Shown here: positions 17,364-26,276 of the stretch, in pieces
Numbering within the stretch: the first letter of the stretch is position 1
How the letters are laid out: each line of letters opens with the position of its first letter
Assembly: GCA_016743945.1 (NCBI GenBank)
Contig: JADGFI010000028.1
Span: forward strand, 5,869 to 69,868
DNA length: 64,000 nucleotides
Source: Desulfobacteraceae bacterium
Lineage (GTDB): Bacteria > Desulfobacterota > Desulfobacteria > Desulfobacterales > Desulfobacteraceae
Direction of reading: 5' to 3'
Position numbers and translations under genes: made by a program
The notes under the pieces: model-generated
Seen by the model: the letters and a program-made list of their open reading frames with translations, nothing else
Databases searched by the model: none
Told to the model about the DNA's origin: nothing

Positions 17364-18479
17364 TTGAAACGACTGGGATTTATTATCAACCCCATTGCAG
17401 GCCTTGGCGGCCGGGTAGGGCTCAAGGGCACCGATGGCATGGCTGAAGCAGCCATTGCCCTGGGTGCCCTTCCCCTGGCTCCCCAGAAAGCTGCCCGGGC
17501 CCTGGTAGCACTTGGGCAAAATAGTTCGGAAAAAGAAGAAGTGCTTGTTCTGACACCCCCCGGGGCAATGGGGGAAGATATTGTTCGGGCAGCAGGGTTT
17601 TTGCCCCAGGTAGTGGACCTGCCACTGGCAGGGAAAACATCCGGCACTGATACCATTGATGCGGCCAGGATGATTCTGGACCTTGGTGCGGATATCCTCC
17701 TCTTTGCGGGGGGGGACGGTACGGCCCGTGACGTTTGTGCCGCACTAGGGGAAAGCCTGCCTGTGATCGGGGTTCCAGCCGGTGTCAAGATTCATTCTCC
17801 GGTTTTTGCAAGGAGTCCGGAGTCCGCTGGGGAGCTGGCCCGATTGTTTCTGGACAAAAAACTAAGCCAGGTTTGTGAACGGGAGGTGCTGGATATTGAT
17901 GAGGATGCCTATCGGAAAGGCCGGGTCAGCACACGGTTGTACGGGTATCTTCAGGTGCCTGACCAGAAAGATCGCATGCAGAACCGCAAGGCTGGCACCC
18001 CCTTAAGCCAGCGGGCTTCCCAGAACCTGATAGCCCTGGATATGATTGACGCCATGGAAGAGGAGATTTTTTATCTGGTGGGTCCCGGGTCCACCACAAG
18101 GCCGATTCTGTCGAACCTGAACCTTGCCCACAGCCTTTTGGGGGTGGATGTGGTTCAAAACAGGCGGCTTGTCAAAAAGGATGCCGCGGAAAAAGAACTC
18201 CTTGAAATCATAAAAGATCGTCCCTTTAAGGTTCTCATCACCCCCATTGGCGGTCAGGGCTATTTGTTTGGCCGGGGAAACCACCAGATCAGTCCTGCAA
18301 TTATCCGCAGGGCCGGCAGAAAAAATATCCGGGTGGGGGCCACCCTTGAAAAAATCGGCAGCCTTCAGGGGGAACCGTTTTTAGTGGATACAGGCGACAA
18401 AGAAACAGATCAGATGCTGAAAGGATACATCCGGGTCGTTACAGGGTATCGTCAGGAAATGATCTATCCGATTGCATAA
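17364..18479 (+). CDS. ATP-NAD kinase family protein (AcoX-like)
   Basis: This 371-residue protein starts at a TTG (LKRLGFIINPIAGLGG) with AGAGGAT 6-12 bases upstream; the ATG at 17304 would overlap gcvPB by 49 bases and adds an unlike segment. The diacylglycerol/NAD-kinase fold motif is clear: LFAGGDGTARDV (GGDGT nucleotide loop) and GVPAGVKIHSPVFA. A second domain (YLVGPGSTTRPIL, PIGGQGYLFGRGNHQISP) is typical of the longer AcoX/ATP-NAD kinase group, about 100 residues longer than housekeeping NadK. It may phosphorylate NAD or another dinucleotide for the glycine pathway. Its place right behind gcvPB suggests a dedicated role. Confidence 0.75.
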   Translation: MKRLGFIINPIAGLGGRVGLKGTDGMAEAAIALGALPLAPQKAARALVALGQNSSEKEEVLVLTPPGAMGEDIVRAAGFLPQVVDLPLAGKTSGTDTIDAARMILDLGADILLFAGGDGTARDVCAALGESLPVIGVPAGVKIHSPVFARSPESAGELARLFLDKKLSQVCEREVLDIDEDAYRKGRVSTRLYGYLQVPDQKDRMQNRKAGTPLSQRASQNLIALDMIDAMEEEIFYLVGPGSTTRPILSNLNLAHSLLGVDVVQNRRLVKKDAAEKELLEIIKDRPFKVLITPIGGQGYLFGRGNHQISPAIIRRAGRKNIRVGATLEKIGSLQGEPFLVDTGDKETDQMLKGYIRVVTGYRQEMIYPIA

Positions 18480-18640
18480 AATCTGCATGAGATCATCCTT
18501 GTAAAAAAAAATATAAATAAAGAGCAACATAACGGGTCATAAAGTGAGTTCAGTATATTTTATTAACCTGCCGGATACCAGTGGTGCGTTTGCTCCCAGG
18601 GAGTCGGTAAAACTTTAATTAATTATTTAAGGAGAAAAAA

Positions 18641-19630
18641 ATGAAAACGCTCAAATTATTCCTCATTGTTCTGGGGTGCCTTTTGTTTGCAGGAACCCAG
18701 GTTGCAAGTGCAAAAACCATAAAATGGCGGATGTCTTCCTGTCTGAATTCTGAAAATCTTTTTACCCTCCATGCCAAGGACTGGGCAAAAAGGGTGGGGG
18801 AAAAAACCGATAACCGCATCCAGATCACGGTATTTGATTCCGAGAAACTGGGGTCTGAAAGGGAAACCTTGGAGCAGATGAAAATCCATGCCCTCCAGGC
18901 GGGAATACTTTCCAACTCTGCTTTGACCATGTTTGGCGGAACCCAGGCTATATATAACCTGCCCTATTTGTTTACCAACCTGGATCAATGCGTGGCCTTT
19001 TCAAAATCCCCCGAGGCAGCCTTACTTTCCAAATTGTTTGAAGAAAAAGCCAATATTAAAATTATTGGTTTGTTTCCCGAGGGCTTTCGCCATATCATGA
19101 ATGCCACAAAACCCATTAATACACCCGAAGATCTTGCCGGTATGAAAATCAGGGTAATGGAAAATCCCACCCATATTGCTTCTATGAATGCCATGGGTGC
19201 CACCGGCACCCCCATCAGCTGGGGAGAAGTGGTTACCTCCATCCAGACCAAGGTTATTGACGGGTTTGAAAACTCCATTCCCACCCTGGCATCGGTCAAA
19301 GCCTGGGAGTTCCAGAAATACCTGGCCCTGACTACCCATTTCTATGATGCTTCTTTTGTTGTCATGGGCATGGACACCTGGAATTCTCTTTCCAAGGAGG
19401 ACCAGGCGCTTGTGATGGAAGCAAGTGATGAAGCAACTTTGAATAGTATCGAAAAAATTAAAGAATACACAGCCAAAGACCTTGAGACCATCAAGGCCAA
19501 TGGGGTTGCCGTAACCACACCCGATCTTGGGTTGTTCCAGAAAAGAGTTGAGCCGGTATACCAGGCTTTTTACAAGGAATATCCCCAATTAAAACCTGTT
19601 GTTGAAAAGGCATTAAGTCTACAAAAATAA
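18641..19630 (+). CDS. dctP: TRAP transporter substrate-binding protein (DctP family)
   Basis: This 329-residue protein has a signal peptide (MKTLKLFLIVLGCLLFAG...VASA) followed by the DctP fold. The conserved arginine that binds the substrate carboxylate is in AGMKIRVMENP, and ISWGEVVTSIQTKVIDGFEN is the usual second signature. It captures an organic or amino acid in the periplasm for the DctQM membrane pair. It lies 161 bases behind the NAD-kinase-like gene, with its own good ribosome site (AAGGAG). Context suggests glycine or a glycine derivative as substrate; this is inference. Confidence 0.9.
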   Translation: MKTLKLFLIVLGCLLFAGTQVASAKTIKWRMSSCLNSENLFTLHAKDWAKRVGEKTDNRIQITVFDSEKLGSERETLEQMKIHALQAGILSNSALTMFGGTQAIYNLPYLFTNLDQCVAFSKSPEAALLSKLFEEKANIKIIGLFPEGFRHIMNATKPINTPEDLAGMKIRVMENPTHIASMNAMGATGTPISWGEVVTSIQTKVIDGFENSIPTLASVKAWEFQKYLALTTHFYDASFVVMGMDTWNSLSKEDQALVMEASDEATLNSIEKIKEYTAKDLETIKANGVAVTTPDLGLFQKRVEPVYQAFYKEYPQLKPVVEKALSLQK

Positions 19631-19722
19631 GATATTGCCATCCAGTCTGGGCTGATAAATTCCTGCCCGGACCGGATGGATAACTTTTTAAACGGATACT
19701 TCCCATTTGTTAAGGACGTAAG

Positions 19723-20223
19723 ATGCATTTGTTTTCAAGAATTATTGATATTTTTGACCGGGTCTTCCAATATATCCTGATTTTTTTCATGGTGGAGATC
19801 ACCCTGGTTATTTCCATGTCCGTTGTCAGCCGGTATTTTATGAACTCACCGGTTTACTGGGCCGAAGAAGTGACGCGATATTCCTTTGTCTGGGCCACTT
19901 TCATAGGGGCTGCCTGTGCCTATCGTCAAAAAGAGTTGGTTTCCATGTCAGTGGTGCTCAATGCCCTGTCCAAAATTAATCGGAAACGGGTTCTGCTGGT
20001 GTTGGAACTTATCGTTGCTGCTTTTCTTGTTGTGGCCATTTTTTTCGGAACCAGTATGGCTGTTGTGGTTAAACCTCAGTTGGCTGTTTCCACAAGAGTT
20101 TCCCTGGCCTGGCTTTATAGTGTGGTCCCGATAAGCTGCGGTTTTATGTTCCTGTGCTGCCTGGAAAATATTTATACCCTTGTCCGCGACATGGTCCCGG
20201 CTAACAGGAGGGCTGTTTCATGA
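19723..20223 (+). CDS. dctQ: TRAP transporter small membrane subunit (DctQ family)
   Basis: This 166-residue protein has four hydrophobic segments (about 15-40, 48-65, 85-110, 128-150). The DctQ signature is visible as RYFMNSPVYWAEEVTRYSFVW followed by GAACAYRQKELVSMSV. It forms a complex with the large subunit. The stop overlaps the DctM start (ATGA at 20220-20223), so the two are translationally coupled. Confidence 0.9.
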   Translation: MHLFSRIIDIFDRVFQYILIFFMVEITLVISMSVVSRYFMNSPVYWAEEVTRYSFVWATFIGAACAYRQKELVSMSVVLNALSKINRKRVLLVLELIVAAFLVVAIFFGTSMAVVVKPQLAVSTRVSLAWLYSVVPISCGFMFLCCLENIYTLVRDMVPANRRAVS

Positions 20224-21494
20224 TTTATCTTGTCCTTGTATTTTTTATCCTCTGCCTTTTCTTTGGCATGCCCATTGTGTTTGCACTGGGGGTGCCGGGT
20301 GCACTTTATATTCTTTTGTCCGGGATTCCTGCCAATATGATTCCGGCCAAACTCATCGCCGGGGTAGACGTCTTTGTTCTCCTGGCCATTCCCATGTTTA
20401 TCGTGGCGGGCAACCTCATGAACGAGGCGGGTATATCCAAACGTCTGGTCCGGTTTTCCATTGCCCTTGTGGGGTCCATGCCCGGCGGCCTTGCCATGGT
20501 GAATGTGGTGGCATCCATGTTCTTTTCAGGGGTAACTGGTGCGGCTTCTGCTGATACCGCCGCCATGGGGTCTATTTTGATTCCGGCCATGAAGGAGCAG
20601 GGGTATGAAGATGGATTTACGGCAGCGATTACGGCAGTATCTTCCACCATCGGTCCCATTATTCCTCCCTCCATCCTTTTTGTGGTTTATGGGTATATTG
20701 CCAATGTTTCAATTGCCCGGCTTTTTCTGGGTGGCATCATCCCCGGGATTCTCATCGGGCTAATTCTTCTGGTCACGGTTTATATCCTGGCAAAGAAAAA
20801 TGGCTATCCGGCCGGGGCACGCTTTTCCTTTGATCAGCTGTGGAAGGAGTTTAAATCTTCTTTTCTGGCCCTGCTGCTGCCCCTGATCATTTTTTTTGGT
20901 ATCGGCATGGGGATTATGACCCCCACGGAAGTGTCCGGGGTTGTGGTGGTGATTGCATTTGTGGTGGGAAAATTTGTCTACCGGGAACTTAAATGGTCCA
21001 AAATTCCCAAGGTTCTGTTTGACAGCGCTGTGCTGTCCGGGGCAGTTGTCTTTATTGTGGCCACCAACAATATTTTGCTGTATGCCGTCACCCTGGAGCA
21101 GATCGCTGATAAGATCGGTGCATTTTTACTTGCCGTCACCTCCAGCAAGATTCTGATCCTGCTGATCCTGAATGTTATGCTGCTGTTTCTCGGGGCGGTT
21201 GTGGACTGCCTGCCGCTGATGATCATGTTTATCCCCATTGTTAAACCTTTGTTTATATCCCTGGGTATTGATCCGGTCCATGCCGGGGTCTTTATGGTTT
21301 TGAATATGACCATTGGGCTGTCAACTCCGCCTGTGGGGACCAGTCTGTTCATTGCCGCCAGTATCACAAAGACCGATATCCAGACAGCTGGCAGGGCTAT
21401 GCTTCCTTTTTTGGCAGCCTGTATCCTGGTTCTGCTTCTGGTTACCTATTTTCCTGTGTTTACCCTGTGGATACCCAATCTTGTGATGGGCTAA
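20220..21494 (+). CDS. dctM: TRAP transporter large membrane subunit (DctM family)
   Basis: This 424-residue protein has about 12 membrane segments. Signatures are FVLLAIPMFIVAGNLM, MFFSGVTGAASADTAAMGSI, AVSSTIGPIIPPS and STPPVGTSLFIAASI. DctM is the sodium-driven translocating subunit. It completes a normal DctP-DctQ-DctM order, so the transporter should be complete and functional. Confidence 0.93.
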   Translation: MIYLVLVFFILCLFFGMPIVFALGVPGALYILLSGIPANMIPAKLIAGVDVFVLLAIPMFIVAGNLMNEAGISKRLVRFSIALVGSMPGGLAMVNVVASMFFSGVTGAASADTAAMGSILIPAMKEQGYEDGFTAAITAVSSTIGPIIPPSILFVVYGYIANVSIARLFLGGIIPGILIGLILLVTVYILAKKNGYPAGARFSFDQLWKEFKSSFLALLLPLIIFFGIGMGIMTPTEVSGVVVVIAFVVGKFVYRELKWSKIPKVLFDSAVLSGAVVFIVATNNILLYAVTLEQIADKIGAFLLAVTSSKILILLILNVMLLFLGAVVDCLPLMIMFIPIVKPLFISLGIDPVHAGVFMVLNMTIGLSTPPVGTSLFIAASITKTDIQTAGRAMLPFLAACILVLLLVTYFPVFTLWIPNLVMG

Positions 21495-21612
21495 CATGTG
21501 CTGCAGTCAGGGGGCACCCCTGGTGGAAGAGGGAAGCCGGTACTATTTTTAAAAAATGTTTGTCAATAAGATTTGAATAAGATTCGAAAAGAATTGCAAA
21601 AAGGAAATTATT

Positions 21613-22005
21613 ATGTCCAGTGAAAGTTGTGAAATCAGGGAAATTGAAACCTGCCTCATGGATCTGCTCCATTCCATTCAAAAGGCTGATATCGAGGCAT
21701 ATCTATGCCGGGTCAGTGATCAGGTTTCCTGTTTTGAACCGGAAACCCGGGGGCATTTGTTACAGGGAATCGGACTCCATCGATACCTGGTGGAACAGGC
21801 CGTGCCCGTGGAAAATTACCACATTGAATTGATTGATCCCATGATCAAAGTTGCAGGAGATATGGCCTTTGCCGCCTATACCCTCCATTTGACAGAAATC
21901 ATTGGCAGAGAAGAGCGTATTTCGTCCGAGAATGTTACCCGGATTTTTCAAAGGGAAAACCTTGCCTGGAAAATGGTTCATTTCCACAGATCGCCTATCG
22001 CATAA
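21613..22005 (+). CDS. NTF2-like protein of the CaMKII-association-domain/SnoaL type
   Basis: This 130-residue protein has the pattern of a cone-shaped NTF2 fold: a helical start (IREIETCLMDLLHSIQKADI), then VSCFEPETRGHLLQGIGLHRYLVE, which strongly resembles the association domain of Ca2+/calmodulin kinase II and its bacterial relatives, then beta strands ending WKMVHFHRSPIA. Bacterial members often sit beside amino-acid metabolism genes and may bind or process a small ligand. It lies 118 bases behind dctM on the same strand. Function not established. Confidence 0.7.
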   Translation: MSSESCEIREIETCLMDLLHSIQKADIEAYLCRVSDQVSCFEPETRGHLLQGIGLHRYLVEQAVPVENYHIELIDPMIKVAGDMAFAAYTLHLTEIIGREERISSENVTRIFQRENLAWKMVHFHRSPIA

Positions 22006-22354
22006 TATTTTTGCGTTTTTCCTATCAATTCGTTTAGAGGTCCCCTTCGCATTTTTGGAAGGGGATTGTTGCCGGATCCTGGATTTTAAATGGACATACT
22101 CTGAAAAGCATGTCGGCCTCCTCGTATGATGAATCCGGACTTTTTTTGTGCAAGAAAGGGTGGATATCTATTTTGTTCCGATTCTATATCGCATTTTTTT
22201 AAAAAAAATAAAAAAACAAGGGTGGACTCTATAAAAATGATGTGATATTTTTCCACCCCGCGTGTCCCAGGCAGCGGGGATTCATAGAACTCCTGTTATT
22301 GGACTGAAACACAACTGACAGCAAGGCGTTTTGTTTGTTTGTAAGGATGCGCCA
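22006..22354. other. 349-bp intergenic region
   Basis: It contains a hairpin TCCCCTTC/GGAAGGGGA at about 22037-22062 without a clear T run, which may end the TRAP operon. An A/T-rich stretch with two poly-A/T runs lies near 22193-22216. A ribosome site (AAGGA) lies just before the permease start. No ORF is supported. Confidence 0.4.
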
Positions 22355-23719
22355 ATGATTTTTAATATGGAGTGTGAAGTGGAAAATCTTCAGAAAAAAT
22401 ATGGTTTTTGGACTGCAACCGCCATGGTTGTCGGCATTGTCATTGGATCTGGCGTGTTTTTTAAGGCAGATGATGTTCTGGTTGCATCCGGGGGAAGTCT
22501 GCCCACTGCTCTTTTCGCATGGCTCATCGGTGGCAGTATTATGGTGGTCACCGCCTATGTCTTTTCCAAGATCGCAACGCGTATCGAAAAAGTCAATGGA
22601 CTTGTTGATTATTTTGAAGCTGCCTATGGGCAGAGGGCAGGCTATCTGGTTGCCTGGTTTATGACCTTTGTATATTACCCCACTCTGGTCGCTGTATTGG
22701 CCTGGGTATCTGCCAGTTATACCGCAGGACTCCTGGGGGCGGAACAGTCGGTATGGCCGGTTGCCGCCATTTACCTGGTCGTTTTTTTCTGCCTGAACTG
22801 CTATTCTCCGGTACTGGCAGGCCGTTGGCAGGTGTCCTCCACTATCATCAAGATGGTTCCCCTGGCGGTTGTGGCCGTTGTGGGGAGTGTCTGCGGGCTG
22901 ATGAACGGACAGACCATCCAGAGCTTTACCCATGTTGCCCAAACAGTTTCCAGTGGCGGCGGCCTGGCCGTGGCCACCCTATCGACAGCCTTTGCCTACG
23001 AAGGGTGGATCATCGCCACCTCTATCAATGCCGAGTTGAAAGACGCCAAAAAGACATTGCCCAAAGCGCTGATTGTGGGTGCCGTTGCCGTTGTTATTAT
23101 TTATATGCTTTACTATCTGGGCATTTCAGGAATCTTGTCCAATGACCAGGTCATTGCAGCCGGTAACGATGCACCGGTAAAAGTCCTTGCAATTATTTTC
23201 GGTAATCTTGGGGGGACTTTTTTGACGGTTTTTGTTGTCATCTCCTGCCTGGGAACACTTAACGGCCTTGTCATGGGGTCTGCCCGGGGCATGTATTCCA
23301 TCGCTTCCCGGGGCCTTGGGCCTAAGGTTGACTTTTTTAACCAGGTCAATAAAAAAACAAATTCTACCATCAATTCGGCGTTTCTGGGGTTTGTCCTATC
23401 CGTTTTCTGGCTCGGGGTCTGGTATGGGAATTTTGCCGGGTGGTGGAACGGGTTCATGGATATTTCCGAATTGCCCATCGCTTTTTTATATGTCATTTAT
23501 ATTTCTATCTATGTCTGGGTCATGAAGAACTTTGACGATTTAGGCTTCATGGGGAGAGTGATCGCCCCTTTTCTTGCCGGAGCAGGCTCCTTGTTTATTA
23601 TCTGGGGTGCCATACAAAAGGATATGTTTCTGCATTTTGTCATGGTGACACTGGTCATCATGTGTTTCGGGTTTGTGTTTATGAATGGCAAGTCGTTATC
23701 GGCAAAAAGCGGGGAATAA
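22355..23719 (+). CDS. APC-superfamily amino-acid permease
   Basis: This 454-residue protein has about 12 membrane segments and the family's TM1 signature WTATAMVVGIVIGSGVFFKA (the GSGVF unwound helix). FAYEGWIIATSINAELKDAKKTLPKAL is the conserved TM6/loop. The start at 22355 follows GTAAGGATG; an in-frame start at 22331 lacks a ribosome site. It is a single gene between the TRAP operon and the rhodanese gene. It probably imports an amino acid, or exchanges one, and the substrate is unknown. Confidence 0.88.
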   Translation: MIFNMECEVENLQKKYGFWTATAMVVGIVIGSGVFFKADDVLVASGGSLPTALFAWLIGGSIMVVTAYVFSKIATRIEKVNGLVDYFEAAYGQRAGYLVAWFMTFVYYPTLVAVLAWVSASYTAGLLGAEQSVWPVAAIYLVVFFCLNCYSPVLAGRWQVSSTIIKMVPLAVVAVVGSVCGLMNGQTIQSFTHVAQTVSSGGGLAVATLSTAFAYEGWIIATSINAELKDAKKTLPKALIVGAVAVVIIYMLYYLGISGILSNDQVIAAGNDAPVKVLAIIFGNLGGTFLTVFVVISCLGTLNGLVMGSARGMYSIASRGLGPKVDFFNQVNKKTNSTINSAFLGFVLSVFWLGVWYGNFAGWWNGFMDISELPIAFLYVIYISIYVWVMKNFDDLGFMGRVIAPFLAGAGSLFIIWGAIQKDMFLHFVMVTLVIMCFGFVFMNGKSLSAKSGE

Positions 23720-23877
23720 AACAGGTTCCATCCCCCTGAGGAATGTCCCCTGGGATCCCTGTCTTAAACAACAAACAAATCGTTAGTACAGAATATAATC
23801 ATGGGAAATTTATATGTTCCCATCTCACACTATATTGTTTGTGTATAAACTATAACAGTTGTAATAAGGAAAAAAAT

Positions 23878-24252
23878 ATGAAGGAACTGAATCAGATTTT
23901 AACGGATATGAATTTTGAATTTTTTAGCACAGGTGAGCATGGCATGAGCATCGAAGGCATGTGCAAGGTGCTGGGAAATGACCACTTTATTTTTCTGGAC
24001 GTTCGCTCGGACAAGGAGGTGGCATTCTCGTCTTTCCCCTTTGCCGTCCATATTCCCTTAAATGAGCTGCCCGAACGGTTGGGAGAGCTGTCAAAGGACA
24101 AATTTATCATCACCTTTTGTTCGTCTGTGTTCCGGGGCGCTCTTGCGTATCTTTTTCTTCGGGCCAATGGGTTTAAAGAGGTCAAAGGACTCACCGCATC
24201 CTCAGAAGAGATGGTCAAGGTATTCAAACCAGGCCCCCTGGGCAAACTTTAA
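23878..24252 (+). CDS. single-domain rhodanese-like sulfurtransferase
   Basis: This 124-residue protein has one rhodanese domain. FIFLDVRSDKEVAFSSFPFA and HIPLNELPERL are the CH2-type motifs. The active-site loop is CSSVFR (Cys about residue 81, Arg five after), complete for a persulfide-carrying enzyme. The start is fixed by AATAAGGAAAAAAAT before ATG 23878; an upstream in-frame start covers the promoter. The neighbour is a TauE/SafE exporter, so a role in handling thiosulfate, sulfide or sulfite is likely. Confidence 0.88.
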   Translation: MKELNQILTDMNFEFFSTGEHGMSIEGMCKVLGNDHFIFLDVRSDKEVAFSSFPFAVHIPLNELPERLGELSKDKFIITFCSSVFRGALAYLFLRANGFKEVKGLTASSEEMVKVFKPGPLGKL

Positions 24253-24315
24253 ACCCCATGCTGGGTCCTGACGGAAGAGACCGGCATATTCTTTTTGTAC
24301 TATTGGACAGATAAC

Positions 24316-25065
24316 ATGGACTCTCTTACGCTTCTCATTGTGTTTTTTTCCTTTGGCTTGAGTTTTATCTTTGCCCTTGGTGGTGTGGGGTCGGCCGTGG
24401 TGCTTATTCCGACCCTGTCCTGGCTGGGGGTTCCCTTTAATATTGCCCGGCCGACAGGGCTGTTTGTCAATTGTCTGAGCATGCTTGGCGCCACCTATTC
24501 CAACTTCAAGGAAAAGCGCCTGGATATCCGGCTGGGAATTCCCATCATTCTCTCTTCCATAATCCTGGCACCTGTGGGGGCCTGGGTGGGACACCAGGTG
24601 CCCACTCGCTTTTTGTTTTTGGCCTTCATTGGTTTCCTTTTTTTTTCAGGATCAATGATGCTTTTTTTCAAGGGCTCTAAATATGCGGACCAATACCGGG
24701 AAGACCGACCCGTTGCGGGTCCTTTGCTGGTAGGGATTCTGGCGGGGTTTATTTCCGGCCTTTTGGGGGTGGGCGGAGGCGGTGTTATTTCTCCTCTCAT
24801 GATTCTCCAGGGCTTTAATCCCAAGAAGGTGGCCACTGTCACGGCCTTTTCCGTCCCCTTTTCCTCTTTTTCGGCCTTTGTGGCATATGCTGCAATGGGA
24901 TCTATTTCATTGAAAATTTTGGTCTTTGCCGGGCTGGCGGCCTGGGCAGGGGGATACCTCGGGACAAAATTAATGCAGAAAAAAATGCATCCCCAAACCG
25001 TGAAAAGATTATTGGGAGGCGTATTGCTTCTCCTTGGGGTCAGACTTTTTTGGTCAATAATTTAA
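24316..25065 (+). CDS. TauE/SafE-family sulfite or sulfoacetate exporter
   Basis: This 249-residue protein has 7-8 membrane segments in two repeats. The repeats have matching signatures GGVGSAVVLIPTLSWLGVP and LLGVGGGGVISPLMILQGF, typical of TauE/SafE (DUF81). Family members export sulfite, sulfoacetate or related organosulfur anions. It begins 63 bases after the rhodanese gene, which also acts on sulfur. The ATG at 24316 is preferred; the TTG at 24295 lies in the same frame. Confidence 0.85.
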   Translation: MDSLTLLIVFFSFGLSFIFALGGVGSAVVLIPTLSWLGVPFNIARPTGLFVNCLSMLGATYSNFKEKRLDIRLGIPIILSSIILAPVGAWVGHQVPTRFLFLAFIGFLFFSGSMMLFFKGSKYADQYREDRPVAGPLLVGILAGFISGLLGVGGGGVISPLMILQGFNPKKVATVTAFSVPFSSFSAFVAYAAMGSISLKILVFAGLAAWAGGYLGTKLMQKKMHPQTVKRLLGGVLLLLGVRLFWSII

Positions 25066-25143
25066 TAATCTGTCAACCAAAAGTCAATTTGTAAGTTGAC
25101 AACGGCCTCTTAAGAGGTCATGTTTAATCGCTAAATTGTGTTT

Positions 25144-25229
25144 GCTGGGGGAGCTTGAAAAGGCTGAGAAGGATTTTATCCTGACCCTTGGAACCTGATA
25201 CGGATAATACCGATGTAGGGAAGCTGGCG
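25144..25229 (+). promoter_or_regulatory. TPP (thiamine pyrophosphate) riboswitch
   Basis: The aptamer consensus is readable throughout: GGGGGAGCTTG, GGCTGAGAAGGA, CCCTTGGAACCTGATACGGA, TAATACCGATGTAGGGAAGC. GGGAAG of the 3' strand (25218-25223) could alternatively pair with CTTCCC (25250-25255), followed by GTGTGTTTTTTT, giving a transcription terminator as expression platform. TPP would thus turn off thiM, the transporter and thiE when thiamine is plentiful. Confidence 0.93.
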
Positions 25230-25349
25230 TTTCATTGTTTAAATCATATCTTCCCCTGTGTGTTTTTTTCTGCATCAAAATTGTGCTGTAATTTTTATGC
25301 CTGTCGTTTTTGGACAGGATATGGATTCATTGTGTTACCAGGAGTTTAT

Positions 25350-26240
25350 ATGATTGAAATAGAAGGACTATCCCATAGGATCTATGAGTTGTATTCCAGA
25401 ATACGTGAGCGGCGGCCTTTGGTTCATGTTGTCACAAATTTTGTAATTATGAATGAGACTGCAAATGCCCTGCTGGCAATTGGCGCATCACCCACCATGT
25501 CCTGGGCCCAGGAAGATGCCGCATATCTGTCAAAAATTTCCGATAGCCTCTGCATTAATATCGGAACACCTGTCAAAGATCGTATTGATGTCATGGAATC
25601 TCTTATGCTGTTTGCACAAGAGAGCGGGAAACCGGTTGTTTTAGACCCGGTAGGCGCTGGTGCGGGTGCCTATCGAACTGGAATTGCAAAAAAATTATTC
25701 TCCATTGCCCCGGATAAAATAATAAGGGGCAATGCATCTGAGGTATGCTCACTTGTGGACAAAAACCATACCACAAGGGGCATAGAAAATAATGTGGCCC
25801 GAAAAGAAGCCAAAAAAATACTCATGGGCCATGGCCGTGCCAACGGGGAAACAGAGGTCATTGTGGACGCCCAATCCGGGTTGGACAGCATTTTGGAATT
25901 TGCTTCTTGTTTAATTGTCAGTGGAGCTAAGGATATGATCTTTGACAAAGATGGGAGTATCACCCTTGAGAACGGCTCAAGCCTTATGAATACCGTCACT
26001 GGCACAGGATGCATTCTTTCGGCCATAACAGCCGCCTTTTATGCCGTCAGTGCCAATGGGGGTGAAGCCGCCATTGCCGCTTGTTCAATCGCCGGTATCG
26101 CAGGAGAGCTTGCTGCACAAAAAGCTGCAGGCCCTGGAACTTTTATGGCGCATTTCCTGGATTTTTTATATGGCATAGATGAAAAAACCCTGGAGACCCG
26201 GCTGAAAGTGGTATCCAAGAGTCCTAAAATTATAATTTAA
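25350..26240 (+). CDS. thiM: hydroxyethylthiazole kinase
   Basis: This 296-residue protein phosphorylates 4-methyl-5-(2-hydroxyethyl)thiazole, the salvage step for the thiazole half of thiamine. Family motifs are VTNFVIMNETANALLAIGASP near the start, VLDPVGAGAGAYR and the anion-hole/catalytic NTVTGTGCILSA. The start at 25350 follows CCAGGAG; the longer frame from 25188 would run through the riboswitch. It is the first gene behind the TPP riboswitch. It is slightly longer than the usual 260-270 residues. Confidence 0.95.
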   Translation: MIEIEGLSHRIYELYSRIRERRPLVHVVTNFVIMNETANALLAIGASPTMSWAQEDAAYLSKISDSLCINIGTPVKDRIDVMESLMLFAQESGKPVVLDPVGAGAGAYRTGIAKKLFSIAPDKIIRGNASEVCSLVDKNHTTRGIENNVARKEAKKILMGHGRANGETEVIVDAQSGLDSILEFASCLIVSGAKDMIFDKDGSITLENGSSLMNTVTGTGCILSAITAAFYAVSANGGEAAIAACSIAGIAGELAAQKAAGPGTFMAHFLDFLYGIDEKTLETRLKVVSKSPKIII

Positions 26241-26276
26241 ACCAAATTTTATTGTGGAGAATTGAAAGAATCTGTC

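Noticed and set aside
25072..25110. Inverted repeat TGTCAAC/GTTGACA behind the TauE-type gene
   Set aside because: Short arms, long loop and no T run; not enough for a terminator or operator call.
25188..25349. Upstream extension of the thiM reading frame
   Set aside because: It runs through the TPP riboswitch and lacks a ribosome site; ATG 25350 has one.
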